Origin: an uncultured Roseovarius sp.
GTDB taxonomy: Bacteria > Pseudomonadota > Alphaproteobacteria > Rhodobacterales > Rhodobacteraceae
Length of the DNA: 64,000 bases
Reading direction: 5' to 3'
Assembly (NCBI GenBank): GCA_951812895.1
Contig: OX638333.1
Location: 3,762,001-3,826,000 of the forward strand
Below are positions 51,898-61,997 of the stretch, piece by piece. How positions within the stretch are numbered: position 1 is the first letter of the stretch; each line of letters begins with the position of its first letter. The position numbers and the translations under genes are program-made. A model generated the notes under the pieces. That model did not search any database, was not told the origin of the DNA, and worked only from the letters and a program-made list of their open reading frames with translations.

Positions 51898-53319
51898 TTA
51901 CCTATGACACCGATGGCAGAGTACATGCATTCTCTGATGCCGATACCGAAAATGCGGGAGGATTGGTGAATCCGTTGGGTTGGCTATCACACGCAAACTC
52001 ATCCATGTCGCTAGTGCCGCAAAGACCACTCCCCCTAGTGCTTGTCCGATCAACACACCTTTGGCACCAAACATCGCGCCACCCAGCAAAACGAGCGGCA
52101 ATGTTCCAATCGTATTCCGCCCCCAGTTCACCCAAGTGGAATAGCTGGGATGACCAAGGTTGTTAAAGGATGCGTTGGACACAAAGATTGCCCCGTTGAA
52201 AAACGATGCTAACGCCAACGGCCCACAGAACAGGAACAGCACTTCCCGGGTCTCACCTGTCGCATCAAAGAGATCGGCAATCGGCTCTCTGAACACAAAC
52301 AAAAGAAGTGCGGCGGCTACGACATAAATTGCGACGAATGTGATGCCATCAAAGAACGTCTCTTTAACCCGGTCCATCCGCCCTGCCCCAAAATTCTGGC
52401 CAATAATCGGGCCAATGGCGCCCGAAAGCGCCAGCACCACCGCAAATACAACTGGGATCAAACGCCCAATGACAGCCATACCTGCTACTGCATCCGTTCC
52501 GTATTTGGCCATTTCGCGGGTAACAATCGCTGCACCCACAGGTGTCGCAACGGTGGCAAGAACCGCGGGTATGGCAATGCGTGTGGCTTCGGTGAAGTCG
52601 CGCAAAACACATTGCGGGCGTGGTATCGCAAAGGCACGGTACTGGATAAACGCCGGGTAGATGGCAAACAACAGTGTGGCAATACGGGCCATGAAGGTGG
52701 CCCACGCAGCGCCTTCCAGCCCCATTCCCAGCGTAAAGATGAAAATCGGGTCCAGAACAGCATTTACAGCGCCCCCTGCCAGCGAGGGGTACATTGCGCG
52801 CTGGCCATCCCCATATGCCCGCAAAACCGCCACAGCGGTCATGGAAAGCCCAGAAAACACCGTGGTTGGCAGAATAATCCAGAGATAATTGGCAGCTTTT
52901 TCTGCTACGTCTCCTTTTGCCCCTATCAGCCCCAATAAATATTCAAGGTTTGGCAACATCAACAGCGGCAGAACGATCCCAATCAATACTGAAAACACAG
53001 CCACACTGGTTGCAAACTCTCGCGCGTCTTCTTCCTCTCCGGCTCCGATCGCGCGGGACACCAATGCGCCCGCAGCAATGGAAAGGCCAATGTTGAAGGC
53101 ACTGGCAAAAAACATCAGCGTGCTGGCATATCCGGCCGCCGCGGCAAGCGCCTCCTGCCCCAGCATCGAAATGAAAATAATATCCACCAGGTCCACAGCA
53201 AATATCGCCATAAGGCCAATGCTGGCCGTAAAGGACATGACGGAAACATGCTTTAGCAGGCTACCGTGGGTAAAATGAGCGTCGGTCGTATGTGCCAAAG
53301 CAAAGCTCCGAAAAATCAC
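51898..53319 (-). CDS. MATE-family efflux transporter
   Basis: A 473-residue cation-coupled multidrug/compound exporter with about twelve hydrophobic helices in two six-helix halves. MATE-type sequence includes DIIFISMLGQEALAAAAGYA near residue 48 and GAALVSRAIG-like helix ends (AAGALVSRAIGAGEEEDA near 85), and the second half GPIIGQNFGAGRMDRVKE near 305. The first in-frame start is GTG 53319; a TTG at 53298 has GGAG in front and may be the real start. Substrate is unknown. The C-terminal tail (RHQRMHVLCHRCHR) is unusual. Confidence 0.85.
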   Translation of the reverse strand: MIFRSFALAHTTDAHFTHGSLLKHVSVMSFTASIGLMAIFAVDLVDIIFISMLGQEALAAAAGYASTLMFFASAFNIGLSIAAGALVSRAIGAGEEEDAREFATSVAVFSVLIGIVLPLLMLPNLEYLLGLIGAKGDVAEKAANYLWIILPTTVFSGLSMTAVAVLRAYGDGQRAMYPSLAGGAVNAVLDPIFIFTLGMGLEGAAWATFMARIATLLFAIYPAFIQYRAFAIPRPQCVLRDFTEATRIAIPAVLATVATPVGAAIVTREMAKYGTDAVAGMAVIGRLIPVVFAVVLALSGAIGPIIGQNFGAGRMDRVKETFFDGITFVAIYVVAAALLLFVFREPIADLFDATGETREVLFLFCGPLALASFFNGAIFVSNASFNNLGHPSYSTWVNWGRNTIGTLPLVLLGGAMFGAKGVLIGQALGGVVFAALATWMSLRVIANPTDSPILPHFRYRHQRMHVLCHRCHR

Positions 53320-53432
53320 TGGTCAGCGGGATTTAGGACCTTGGCCATCAATCACAATCACAATGCTTACACATATTTTGGTGCATTTGTGCACATTGAC
53401 AGCCCTAGAACGGTAATTTCGAAGCGATGTCG

Positions 53433-55619
53433 CTAAAGTTGAAGAATTCTTTCAATTTCCGAGCGAATTTGTTCTTTCGAAGGAAGTGTTGCCCCATAGG
53501 CTGGCCCGGTTGCGATGAAACAATCCGTTGCAGTGATCCTTGAGACGGCTTTACCTGTTCGCTCGGTAATGAATGCAGACAATCCTTCGGATTGAGATCC
53601 TGTATCTCTGCATTCATCCACGATTAGGATGTTGGAACAGTCTTTGATTGCAACGACAATCTCTTCTTTCGCCAGCGGCGCCAGCCAGCGCAAATCGATT
53701 ATCCTGACCCGATCTTCAAGTCCTGCCGCTGCCTGATGGCTCAGGTAACATCCATTTCCATAGGTGATGATGGCAAGCTCCCTGCCCGTGCCGGAAACAC
53801 CAAGCTGACCGGGTGGCATTGTATGGTCTTCTGCGGGATACGAACACATCCAGCCGCCGTCGCCATCATCGTGCAGATCGCGCATCGGATAGAGCGCAAT
53901 TGGCTCTACCATGACGACAACACGCCGCTCTACGCGCGCCAGCCTGACAACTTCACGATACATGCACACCGCATCATAACCATTTGATGGGCAAGCAATA
54001 ATTATGCCCGGTATGTCACGCAGAACCGCCAAAGAATTGTCATTGTGAAAGTGACCGCCAAATCCCTTTTGATACCCCAACCCCGCAATCCGTAACACCA
54101 TCGGGTTGTCAAATTGCCCGTTTGAGAAAAATGGAAGTGTCGCCGCCTCACCTCGAATTTGATCCTCAGCGTTATGGAGATAGGCCAGGAACTGAATTTC
54201 CGGCATCGGGATGAACCCGTTATGCGACAGACCGATAGACAGACCCAGAATGCTCTGTTCATCCAAAAGGCTGTCAACAACCCTTCTGGCACCGAACTTG
54301 GCCTGTAGCCCCTTTGTAATGCCGTACACGCCTCCCTTTCGTCCCACATCCTCACCAACCATGATGATTTCCGGGTGCTGCAACATCAGATCGGCCAGCC
54401 CTAGATTGATAAGCTTGCCCATCGGTTGTGGCGTCTCCAAAGCGCGAAGATCTGCTGACCCAAAGCATGCTGTCCGGATTTCTGGATCAGGTTTGGCAAT
54501 GTCCGCGATCAGCTTTGGCGCAGGTACCAGTGAGGTTGCAATTTCTTCTGCAGTGGTCAGACGTGGTTGCTGAACAGCATGCTCAGATTTGCGTGAAATA
54601 TCACCCCAAACAGATTGATAAATATTGATAATTTCAGTTTCCGCTACTACCCCTTCAGCAATCAAACGCGCCGCACTGTACAGTAACGGGTCGTTAGCTT
54701 CCGCGGCATTCACCTCAGCAACAGGACGGTACGACGTTTCAACATCTGGGCCTGCGTGGCCGTGGAGGCGGACACAGGTCATGTGGAGGATTGCGGGTTT
54801 GCGTTCGCTGCGAATCCAGTCAGCTGCGGATTTGGCGGCTTGGAATGTATCGACGATATCCAACCCGTTGCACGAAAAGTACTTTAGTCCCGGGCGTGAC
54901 TGTAACACTGCAGAAACCCACCCCTCAGGAGATTTAACAGAAATTCCTATCCCGTTGTCTTCGCAGCAAAAAAGTAGCGGCAATGAGGCGCCTTGCCATG
55001 CGGCCCAACCTGCCGCGTTCAAAGCGCCTTGTGCTGTTGAATGGTTAAGGGATGCATCGCCAAAGCTACAATATGCGATGGAATCATGAGGATACTGAAT
55101 GTCAGGTGGCGGCATCTTACGGGCAAGGCCGATGGCATAGGCCGCGCCAACCGATTTTGGTAAATGACTTGCGATGGTGGAAGTTTGCGGTGGGATGCTA
55201 AGTGCTTTACTTCCCAGTACTTTATGCCGCCCGCCGCTGATTGGATCCTCAGAAGACAGCGTAAAACTAAGCAACATATCCCGGATTGGGTCCTGATCCG
55301 GCACCTGGCCAGCGCGGGCAATTTGAAAAGCGCCGTCGCGGTAATGCAGAAATGCCGGGTCGGTCGGGCACAGGGCATGGGCGATTGCTGCTGAGCCTTC
55401 ATGCCCACTTGAGCCAATTGTATAAAAGCCCTGCCCCTTTGCCTGTAAGGCACGGGCCATCCGATCAAGTTGCCGGCTGATTATCTGCGACCTGAATATG
55501 TCTATTAAATCAGTTGTTTCCAGTCCGGCATCAGATGCCGACAGGCCTGAAACAAAAGGCAAATCCCGCTGACGGACCCGTCTGAGGAAATTTTCGTGGA
55601 CGATATCAGCGCGATCCAT
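53433..55619 (-). CDS. Fused alpha-beta E1 component of a 2-oxoacid dehydrogenase
   Basis: A 728-residue single polypeptide joining the alpha and beta subunits of a TPP-dependent 2-oxoacid dehydrogenase. The alpha half carries the TPP motif region (SFGDASLNHSTAQGALNAAGW near residue 195 and EDNGIGISV near 230); the beta half begins near residue 385 (NLGLADLMLQHPEIIMVGEDVGRKGGVYG) and ends with transketolase C-type sequence. It lies directly downstream of glutaryl-CoA dehydrogenase, suggesting 2-oxoadipate or a branched 2-oxoacid as substrate. No E2 or E3 gene is adjacent. TTG 55646 is a possible earlier start. Confidence 0.83.
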   Translation of the reverse strand: MDRADIVHENFLRRVRQRDLPFVSGLSASDAGLETTDLIDIFRSQIISRQLDRMARALQAKGQGFYTIGSSGHEGSAAIAHALCPTDPAFLHYRDGAFQIARAGQVPDQDPIRDMLLSFTLSSEDPISGGRHKVLGSKALSIPPQTSTIASHLPKSVGAAYAIGLARKMPPPDIQYPHDSIAYCSFGDASLNHSTAQGALNAAGWAAWQGASLPLLFCCEDNGIGISVKSPEGWVSAVLQSRPGLKYFSCNGLDIVDTFQAAKSAADWIRSERKPAILHMTCVRLHGHAGPDVETSYRPVAEVNAAEANDPLLYSAARLIAEGVVAETEIINIYQSVWGDISRKSEHAVQQPRLTTAEEIATSLVPAPKLIADIAKPDPEIRTACFGSADLRALETPQPMGKLINLGLADLMLQHPEIIMVGEDVGRKGGVYGITKGLQAKFGARRVVDSLLDEQSILGLSIGLSHNGFIPMPEIQFLAYLHNAEDQIRGEAATLPFFSNGQFDNPMVLRIAGLGYQKGFGGHFHNDNSLAVLRDIPGIIIACPSNGYDAVCMYREVVRLARVERRVVVMVEPIALYPMRDLHDDGDGGWMCSYPAEDHTMPPGQLGVSGTGRELAIITYGNGCYLSHQAAAGLEDRVRIIDLRWLAPLAKEEIVVAIKDCSNILIVDECRDTGSQSEGLSAFITERTGKAVSRITATDCFIATGPAYGATLPSKEQIRSEIERILQL

Positions 55620-55661
55620 GAGAGCCCATTTCTGGCGTTGCGGCAATTGCAGAAGATGTAA

Positions 55662-56885
55662 TTAGAAAAATGCCTGAAGACCTGTCTGAGCTCGACCCAG
55701 AATAAGGGCGTGCACATCATGGGTGCCTTCGTAGGTATTCACAGTTTCCAGGTTCATCATATGTCTGATAACTTGAAATTCCTCTGAAATTCCATTTCCA
55801 CCATGCATGTCGCGTGCCATGCGCGCTATATCCAGTGCTTTGCCGCAGTTGTTTCGTTTGATCAGGCTGATCATTTCAGGTGCGGCGTTGGCCTCGTCCA
55901 TCAGGCGCCCTACCCTTAAGGCCGCGTTAAGGCCCAATGTGATCTCTGTCTGCATGTCTGCCAGTTTTTTCTGGAAGAGCTGTGTCTGTGCAAGAGGGCG
56001 GCGGAATTGATGTCGGTCGAGGCCGTACTGACGTGCGCCATGCCAGCAGAACTCTGCCGCACCCATTACCCCCCAGGCGATACCATAACGCGCCCGGTTG
56101 AGGCACCCAAAGGGGCCCTTAAGGCCTTGAACATTAGGAAGGATTGCGTCTTCAGACACTTCAACGCCTTCCATTACGATTTCACCAGTGATCGACGCGC
56201 GAAGGCTCAGTTTTCCTTCAATTTTGGGCGCGGACAATCCTTTGGTGCCTTTGTCCAGAACGAATCCTCTGATCTTACCGTCATGGGCGTCAGACTTGGC
56301 CCAGATTATGAAAACGTCAGCAATCGGTGCGTTGGAGATCCAGGTCTTTGTGCCGGTCAGGCGATAACCGCCGTCGATTTTTTCCGCCCGGGTTTTCATG
56401 CCTGCAGGATCGCTGCCAGCATCGGGTTCGGTCAGGCCAAAACATCCAATAAGCTCTCCTTTTGCTAACCCATTCAGATATTTGCGGCGTTGTTCTTCGC
56501 TGCCATATGCATAGATCGGGTACATAACGAGTGAAGATTGAACGCTCATCATGCTGCGATAGCCCGAATCGACACGCTCGATCTCGCGGGCGACCAATCC
56601 GTAACTCACGTAACCCGCAGATAATCCACCGTATTCTTCCGGTATTGTGGTGCCCAGAAGGCCCATTTCACCCATCTCATGAAAAATCTCGGGTTCTGTC
56701 GTTTCTTCGGCGTAGGCGCTTATCACACGAGGTTGCAGAACCTCCTGAGCGAAGGTACGAGCCGACTCCGTTATCATTCGCTCTTCTTCAAGCAATTGAT
56801 TTTCAAGATAAAACGGATCTTCCCAGTTGAACGAACCGAGGTCTGGGCGGTCTTTTGCAGAGAGTTTGGGGGTTTCGAAAGTCAT
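55662..56885 (-). CDS. gcdH: Glutaryl-CoA dehydrogenase
   Basis: Acyl-CoA dehydrogenase of 407 residues that oxidises and decarboxylates glutaryl-CoA to crotonyl-CoA in lysine and tryptophan breakdown. Diagnostic residues are the substrate-binding Arg and Ser in [14 protein letters not shown] near residue 105, [15 protein letters not shown] near 160, and the catalytic Glu in [20 protein letters not shown] near residue 385. [19 protein letters not shown] at the N-terminus is family-specific. It is divergent from a LysR regulator gene (56992) and followed closely by the fused E1 gene. Confidence 0.94.
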   Translation of the reverse strand: MTFETPKLSAKDRPDLGSFNWEDPFYLENQLLEEERMITESARTFAQEVLQPRVISAYAEETTEPEIFHEMGEMGLLGTTIPEEYGGLSAGYVSYGLVAREIERVDSGYRSMMSVQSSLVMYPIYAYGSEEQRRKYLNGLAKGELIGCFGLTEPDAGSDPAGMKTRAEKIDGGYRLTGTKTWISNAPIADVFIIWAKSDAHDGKIRGFVLDKGTKGLSAPKIEGKLSLRASITGEIVMEGVEVSEDAILPNVQGLKGPFGCLNRARYGIAWGVMGAAEFCWHGARQYGLDRHQFRRPLAQTQLFQKKLADMQTEITLGLNAALRVGRLMDEANAAPEMISLIKRNNCGKALDIARMARDMHGGNGISEEFQVIRHMMNLETVNTYEGTHDVHALILGRAQTGLQAFF

Positions 56886-56991
56886 GCGAACGCTCTTTTC
56901 GTGCTAAATTATCAAGTTTCTTGCAGCATAAGGCATCTTATGTCACGAAAACATCAAGTGTTCCGCAAGTACTTATGAGGTATTGGAATAT

Positions 56992-57900
56992 ATGAGCTTG
57001 TCCCGCCGGTTTTTGCCATCTACATCTGCTCTGCGCGCACTTGAAGCCTTGGATCGGCTTGGAAGTGCCACTGCTGCGGCATCTGAATTGGACCTGACAC
57101 AAAGTGCGGTCAGCCGACAACTACAATCTCTAGAGGAGCAACTGGGCGTGCCAATGTTCGTCAGGCAGGGGCGTCGTCTGGTGCTGACACCTGAGGCGTC
57201 GGATTATGCCGGTGTTGTGCGGGGAGCGTTGCAAAAGATCACGCAGGCCGCTCTTAAACTGACGATGAACCCTGCTGGTGGTGGCTTGAACCTGGCGATT
57301 TTACCAACCTTCGGAATGCGCTGGTTGGTGCCACGGTTGGGTGATTTTGCCCAAAATCACCCCGACGTAACCCTAAACCTGTCTACGCGGCTGAAACCAT
57401 TTAACTTTTCCGAAGACCCATTTGATGCAGCGATCCATTTTGGAGGCCCTGATTGGCCCGGCACACAATCTTTGCGACTGCGCGCAGAAACAGTTGTCGC
57501 GGTGTGTGCGCCAGAAGTGCTGGAGAGCAGAGTTCTACACTATGCCAGCGATTTACGCGCCCTGCCCTTGTTACACATCGAAACCCGGCCCGATGCATGG
57601 GAAGAATGGTTTGCTAAACACGGGGTGGATACGGGCCACATAACCGGTACAATTTATGATCAATTTACAACGATAACGCAGGCGGCCCTGCACGGACTGG
57701 GCGTGGCCTTGTTGCCCGATTATTTGGCTGAACAAGACCTCGCCGCCGGGCGGCTGGTGACCGCATGGGGCGGCCCGACACCGTCTGATGGCGCCTATCA
57801 CCTTGTTTGGCCTATAGAAAAATCCCACGATGCGGCTCTGTTGAAGTTTAGGGAGTGGCTGCTTGGTCAAACCGAAGAGGACGATCTGTTGCCGCGTTGA
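56992..57900 (+). CDS. LysR-family transcriptional regulator
   Basis: A 302-residue LysR-type regulator. The winged helix-turn-helix is at residues about 8-66 (LRALEALDRLGSATAAASEL; LTQSAVSRQLQSLEEQLGVP), followed by the periplasmic-binding-like effector domain. ATG 56992 is used, with GAGG eleven bases upstream; TTG 56983 in frame is less likely. It is divergent from gcdH across 106 bases, the standard arrangement of a GcdR-type activator responding to glutarate or glutaryl-CoA; a possible T-N11-A site was not resolved. The symbol is left blank since orthology was not checked. Confidence 0.88.
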   Translation: MSLSRRFLPSTSALRALEALDRLGSATAAASELDLTQSAVSRQLQSLEEQLGVPMFVRQGRRLVLTPEASDYAGVVRGALQKITQAALKLTMNPAGGGLNLAILPTFGMRWLVPRLGDFAQNHPDVTLNLSTRLKPFNFSEDPFDAAIHFGGPDWPGTQSLRLRAETVVAVCAPEVLESRVLHYASDLRALPLLHIETRPDAWEEWFAKHGVDTGHITGTIYDQFTTITQAALHGLGVALLPDYLAEQDLAAGRLVTAWGGPTPSDGAYHLVWPIEKSHDAALLKFREWLLGQTEEDDLLPR

Positions 57901-58058
57901 AGGTTGAGAGATCAGCATATGCATCGGGCGGTGATTGTTATGAAAATTACGCAAAGATCAGATTTTCGGGTGGGCCGGAATTTTTGTACAATTTATACAT
58001 GCTAAATTGCGTGATTTTGTGTGTAGACAAGTGGGGGTGTGTAGTTTGGCACAACCCC

Positions 58059-59528
58059 TTACCCCGGATAGAGCGCCCCAAACTTTCCTTCCAGATAGGA
58101 CATTAATGGTGCCGCTGTAGGGGCCGCACCACAAGCCCGCTCAATCACCTCTTTGGGCTCATAAAGGCCACCGTGTTGCTGCACGTTTTCGCGCAGCCAT
58201 CCGGTAGCCGCTTCCAACTCTCCATGCTCCAGTTGGGCATCCAGATCCGGAACGGCCCGGCGCAGCGCCGCCATCAGGCATCCCGCATAGACATTGCCCA
58301 GTGAATAGGTCGGAAAATACCCGAACAACCCAACCGACCAATGCACGTCCTGCAACACGCCGTTTGAGGCTACATCAACCTCATAGCCGAAATCCGCTTT
58401 GAACCGGTCGTTCCAAGCCGCTTCCAAATCTGCGACCGCAAGATCACCAGAGATCAAAGAACGCTCCAGATCAAACCGCAGCATGATATGCAGGTTGTAC
58501 TGCACCTCGTCGGCCTCGGTCCGGATATAGCCGCGATGCACGCGGTTCACTGCGGCGTAAAACCCATCCGCATCGGCAACGCCAAGATCGCCAAAGGCTT
58601 CCTGCATCTCTCCATAAAGATAACTGCAAAAGGCCCGGCTCCGGCCCAGCTGGTTTTCGTATATCCGGCTCTGGCTTTCATGCACGCCCATGGACACGCC
58701 CTGCCCCAAGGGTGTCAGCAGATAACTGGCATCAATCGCCTGTTCGTAACAGGCATGCCCGGTCTCGTGGATTGTAGAATAGATGCAATTGAACGGATCA
58801 TCCTCGGCCACCCGCGTTGTGATCCGCACATCCGTCCCGGACCCCGATGAAAACGGATGAACTGCTTTGTCGAGGCGCCCCTTGCTGAAGTCATAACCGA
58901 AATCACGGGCGAGGCTCCGGGCCAGCTTCATCTGCGATTTTCCGGCGAATGTCCCTCGTACGGGCGCAACCTCGGGTGCGTCCAGAGCGGTTTGTCGCAA
59001 TCGCACCAGACCGGGGCGCATCTCAGCAAACATGGCTTCCAGCTCGGCCTCGGTCATTCCCGGTTCAAAATCCTCGAGCAGCGCATCATAAAGACTGCCT
59101 TCCTCAGCCAGCGCTGCGGCCTCTTGACGCTTGAGCGCAACAACCTGCTCCAACACCGGCGCGAACCCGGCAAAGTCATCCTTTGCCCGCGCCTCTGCCC
59201 ATATCCCCTGCGATCGGCTGGTCAGACGAGCCATAGCCACGGCAAGATCTGCGGGCACCTTGACGCCGCGCTCGTAATATCTCCGGATTAAACGGATCGC
59301 TGATGTCCCTGCCGCATCCGGCGCTTCAGCCTGTTCGAGCCAGTCTCCAATACGAGGATCGGTTTTGCGGGCGTGTAAAACTGCTTCCATCGCTCCGGCC
59401 TCTTCTGCGCGCTGTGACGCGGCGCCTCGTGGCATCACCGTTTCCTGATCCCAACCCAACCGGCCAGCTACCTGCGCCAGCGCTGCGGTGTCACGCTGAT
59501 ACGCCATCAACTCTTTGAATGCAGTCAC
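58059..59528 (-). CDS. Carboxypeptidase Taq, M32 family
   Basis: A 489-residue zinc or cobalt carboxypeptidase. The metal site HExxH is in TIHETGHACYEQ near residue 265, and the family motif HESQSRIYENQLGRSRAF near 300 supplies the downstream Glu. The N-terminal AYQRDTAALAQVAGRLGWDQETVMPRGA and C-terminal EAATGWLRENVQQHGGLY are typical. It trims amino acids from peptide C-termini in the cytoplasm. It starts four bases after the ctaA stop on the same strand, so both are probably co-transcribed although functionally unrelated. Confidence 0.94.
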   Translation of the reverse strand: MTAFKELMAYQRDTAALAQVAGRLGWDQETVMPRGAASQRAEEAGAMEAVLHARKTDPRIGDWLEQAEAPDAAGTSAIRLIRRYYERGVKVPADLAVAMARLTSRSQGIWAEARAKDDFAGFAPVLEQVVALKRQEAAALAEEGSLYDALLEDFEPGMTEAELEAMFAEMRPGLVRLRQTALDAPEVAPVRGTFAGKSQMKLARSLARDFGYDFSKGRLDKAVHPFSSGSGTDVRITTRVAEDDPFNCIYSTIHETGHACYEQAIDASYLLTPLGQGVSMGVHESQSRIYENQLGRSRAFCSYLYGEMQEAFGDLGVADADGFYAAVNRVHRGYIRTEADEVQYNLHIMLRFDLERSLISGDLAVADLEAAWNDRFKADFGYEVDVASNGVLQDVHWSVGLFGYFPTYSLGNVYAGCLMAALRRAVPDLDAQLEHGELEAATGWLRENVQQHGGLYEPKEVIERACGAAPTAAPLMSYLEGKFGALYPG

Positions 59529-59532
59529 TAAA

Positions 59533-60672
59533 TCACCCTCTCACAGATTGTGCCACAGGGTACTGACACAGAAAACGCGTCCGAAGGATAAGAACCCACA
59601 GCACCACGGCCCCCAGTTGATGCAACAGCGCCAGCGACACTGGCGCTATATAGAGCACCGTTATGATTCCCAGCACTACCTGTAAGCACAGCATCGCGAA
59701 TGCCGTGGAAAACGCCCCACGCGTCACAATGTTCGCACTCCTGCGTCCACGCAGGAACACCATCACTGCAAAGCCCAGCAACAGATAGCCAACCATCCGG
59801 TGCACAAATTGCACAAGTCCGGGATTTTCAAACAGATTGCGTATTCCCAGATCAGCCATCCACATATCAGGCGGCAGCAGGCCACCGGCCATCAATGGCC
59901 AATCGGTATAGGTTCTGCCGGCGTCAATACCCGCCACCAACGCGCCAATCAGGATCTGCAGAAAGGCGAAATGCAACAATCCGGTGGCAAGCCCGTAAAG
60001 CTTTGCCTCACGCCCGCGCCTTGCCTGCATCAGCTCACGATCCTGTCGCCCCAGCATCAGGATATACCACGCCAAAACCCCCAGAATGACAAAGGCCAGA
60101 CCCAGATGCAGCGCCAGTCGATAACTGGCCACATCCAGCCGCCCCTCGCCCAGCCCCGAAGACACCATCCACCAGCCCACAGCGCCCTGTATGCCGCCCA
60201 AAATACCTGGCAGCAGCAAGCGGCCGGTCCAGCCAACGGGAATCTTGCGGGCCGCAAGAAAGCCAAAGAACCCGACAGCCCACACTAAACCAATCACCCG
60301 ACCCAGTTGCCGATGGCCCCATTCCCACCAGTAGATGCGTTTGAAATCAGCCAGGGACATCCAGTTGTTTTGTTCGGTGAATTCTGGAATCTGTTGATAA
60401 AGTGTAAACTCCGCATCCCAATCCGCCGCGCTCATCGGTGGCAGCGCGCCGCTCAGCGGTTTCCATTGCGTGATGCTTAGCCCACTATCGGTCAACCGGG
60501 TGAGACCACCTACGGCAATGATCAACACCACCAACACAAACAACAACATCAGCCATAGCCGGATCGCGCCGCGTGCACCGCCGCGGCCCTGATCGATCAT
60601 GCCGCCCTGTGGCGTGTCCCGCCGGGCCTCTGGTTCGCTTACATCTTCGAAAATGCTGCGCTTGCCGCTCAT
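59533..60672 (-). CDS. ctaA: Heme A synthase CtaA (Cox15 type)
   Basis: Inner-membrane enzyme of 379 residues that oxidises heme O to heme A for cytochrome c oxidase. About eight helices are visible; conserved His residues for heme lie in WEWGHRQLGRVIGLV near residue 135, HLGLAF near 190, VQFVHRMVGYL near 290 and LALLHQLGAVVLW near 350. TRLTDSGLSITQWKPLSGALPP near residue 62 is the family signature. The alphaproteobacterial Cox15-like (type 2) length fits. No ctaB or cox genes are in the window. The preceding gene on the same strand is the SpoU-type methyltransferase. Confidence 0.94.
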   Translation of the reverse strand: MSGKRSIFEDVSEPEARRDTPQGGMIDQGRGGARGAIRLWLMLLFVLVVLIIAVGGLTRLTDSGLSITQWKPLSGALPPMSAADWDAEFTLYQQIPEFTEQNNWMSLADFKRIYWWEWGHRQLGRVIGLVWAVGFFGFLAARKIPVGWTGRLLLPGILGGIQGAVGWWMVSSGLGEGRLDVASYRLALHLGLAFVILGVLAWYILMLGRQDRELMQARRGREAKLYGLATGLLHFAFLQILIGALVAGIDAGRTYTDWPLMAGGLLPPDMWMADLGIRNLFENPGLVQFVHRMVGYLLLGFAVMVFLRGRRSANIVTRGAFSTAFAMLCLQVVLGIITVLYIAPVSLALLHQLGAVVLWVLILRTRFLCQYPVAQSVRG

Positions 60673-60733
60673 TGCCGCCCCCTGTCTCGTCGTCTTGCAC
60701 GCTACTGCCTGAGCGTGGCCCCTTCAAGCACGC

Positions 60734-61480
60734 TCAGTCGCCGCGCTCTTTCCATCTGACCATCTGTCGCAGAACCCCGTGAAACATCTGCACATCGGCG
60801 CGGGTCAATGGCATTCTGCTCCACATATTGCGCAGGTTTACCTTCATGTTTTCGGCCTTGGCTTCCGGAAAAAAGAACCCGGCCTGCCCAAGCCGTTCCT
60901 CATAGTGATCGGCCAGTTTTTCAATTTCCACCTGTTCAGCCCATACCGCCTTGGCCATGTCCATTCGTTCGGCCTCTATCCCGCCCTGCGCACGCCGCCA
61001 CTCATAAGCGGTCAGCAAGACGCATTGTGCCAGGTTCAGGCTGGCAAACTCCGGGTTCACTGGCACATTGATGATCGCATTGGCGCGCGCCACATCTTCA
61101 TTCTCAAGCCCCGATCTTTCCGGCCCAAACAGCACCGCCACCCGTTCCCCGGCGACAATCCTTTGCGCCGTTTCCTGCATTGCCCGCTCCGGGCTCAGAA
61201 CCGGCTTGGTCAGCCCGCGCACCCGCGCGGTTGTGGCCAGCACATAGTGGCAATCTGCCACGGCTTCGGTCACATCCTCAACCAACCGCGCTTCATCCAA
61301 CAATCGGCCTGCCCCGCTGGCCATCGCCACCGCTGCCGGGTTGGGCCAACCATCCCGGGGGGCCACAACGCGCATCCGGTCCAGCCCAAAATTCCACATC
61401 GCACGTGCTGCTGCACCAATGTTCTCGCCCATCTGCGGGCGCACCAGAACAAAGGCCGGTTGTGGCATTTCGCTTGGCAT
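60734..61480 (-). CDS. SpoU/TrmH-family RNA methyltransferase (TrmJ-like)
   Basis: A 248-residue SPOUT methyltransferase. The N-terminus FVLVRPQMGENIGAAARAMWNFGL, the motif AVLFGPERSGLENEDVARANAIINVPVNPEFASLNLAQCVLLTAYE-type region near residue 120-160 (positions approximate) form the deep trefoil knot that binds SAM. It fits TrmJ-like enzymes that 2'-O-methylate tRNA position 32, with rRNA as alternative. GAGGG lies six bases before ATG 61480. The next gene downstream is ctaA. Confidence 0.88.
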   Translation of the reverse strand: MPSEMPQPAFVLVRPQMGENIGAAARAMWNFGLDRMRVVAPRDGWPNPAAVAMASGAGRLLDEARLVEDVTEAVADCHYVLATTARVRGLTKPVLSPERAMQETAQRIVAGERVAVLFGPERSGLENEDVARANAIINVPVNPEFASLNLAQCVLLTAYEWRRAQGGIEAERMDMAKAVWAEQVEIEKLADHYEERLGQAGFFFPEAKAENMKVNLRNMWSRMPLTRADVQMFHGVLRQMVRWKERGD

Positions 61481-61649
61481 CTGTTTCCCTCCAACACCCT
61501 AGGGCTGCTCCTTATTGCAATCACTCGATTGGGTATTTTTAGCAAGAAAGAAGGCCATGCGCGGCCCGACTTTCTTCTTGCTGGCAATATCCCCGCCGGA
61601 GGCTCCTGCGCATGAAATCGGGGGTTACGGTTCCGCGACAACGAGACCT

Positions 61650-61997
61650 TCAAAGAATCTCCAGCACATTCTCTGGTGGTCGCCCAATCACGGCTTTTCC
61701 CCTCGCAATAACAATCGGACGCTCGATCAATACAGGATGAACTGCCATCGCCGCCAACAGCACTTCATCGCTGTCGGTCTTGCTCAACCCCAGCTCTTTG
61801 AATACCGCTTCGCTAGGGCGCATCATCTCTATCGCCCGCAGGCCAAGCGCTGCCTGCACCTTTTTCAGTTCTTCCAAACCCGGCGCGTCTTCCAGATAAC
61901 GGCGAACCGTAACTTCGCTACCATGCTCCTCAACCAAAGCCAGTGTCTCTCTGGACTTCGAACATCGCGGGTTATGCCAAATCTCTGTCACAGCCAT
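61650..61997 (-). CDS. arsC: ArsC-like (arsenate reductase/Spx superfamily) protein
   Basis: A 115-residue thioredoxin-fold protein with the ArsC catalytic loop [12 protein letters not shown] (Cys12) near the N-terminus and the conserved C-terminal [22 protein letters not shown], which includes the Arg residues that bind arsenate in glutaredoxin-coupled ArsC. No other ars genes are present, and YffB-type relatives with no known arsenate activity look similar, so true arsenate reduction is unproven. Its start overlaps pyrD by ten bases. Confidence 0.82.
   Translation of the reverse strand: MAVTEIWHNPRCSKSRETLALVEEHGSEVTVRRYLEDAPGLEELKKVQAALGLRAIEMMRPSEAVFKELGLSKTDSDEVLLAAMAVHPVLIERPIVIARGKAVIGRPPENVLEIL

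Noticed and set aside
61541-61582. Hairpin between the ArsC-like gene and the RNA methyltransferase gene
   Set aside because: The AGCAAGAA/TTCTTGCT stem with an inner GGCC/GGCC is real, but neither side has a T-run in the right direction, so a terminator call is not supported.
61650-61997. Arsenic-resistance locus
   Set aside because: Only an ArsC-like gene is present, within a pyrimidine operon; no arsB, arsR or acr3 genes accompany it.
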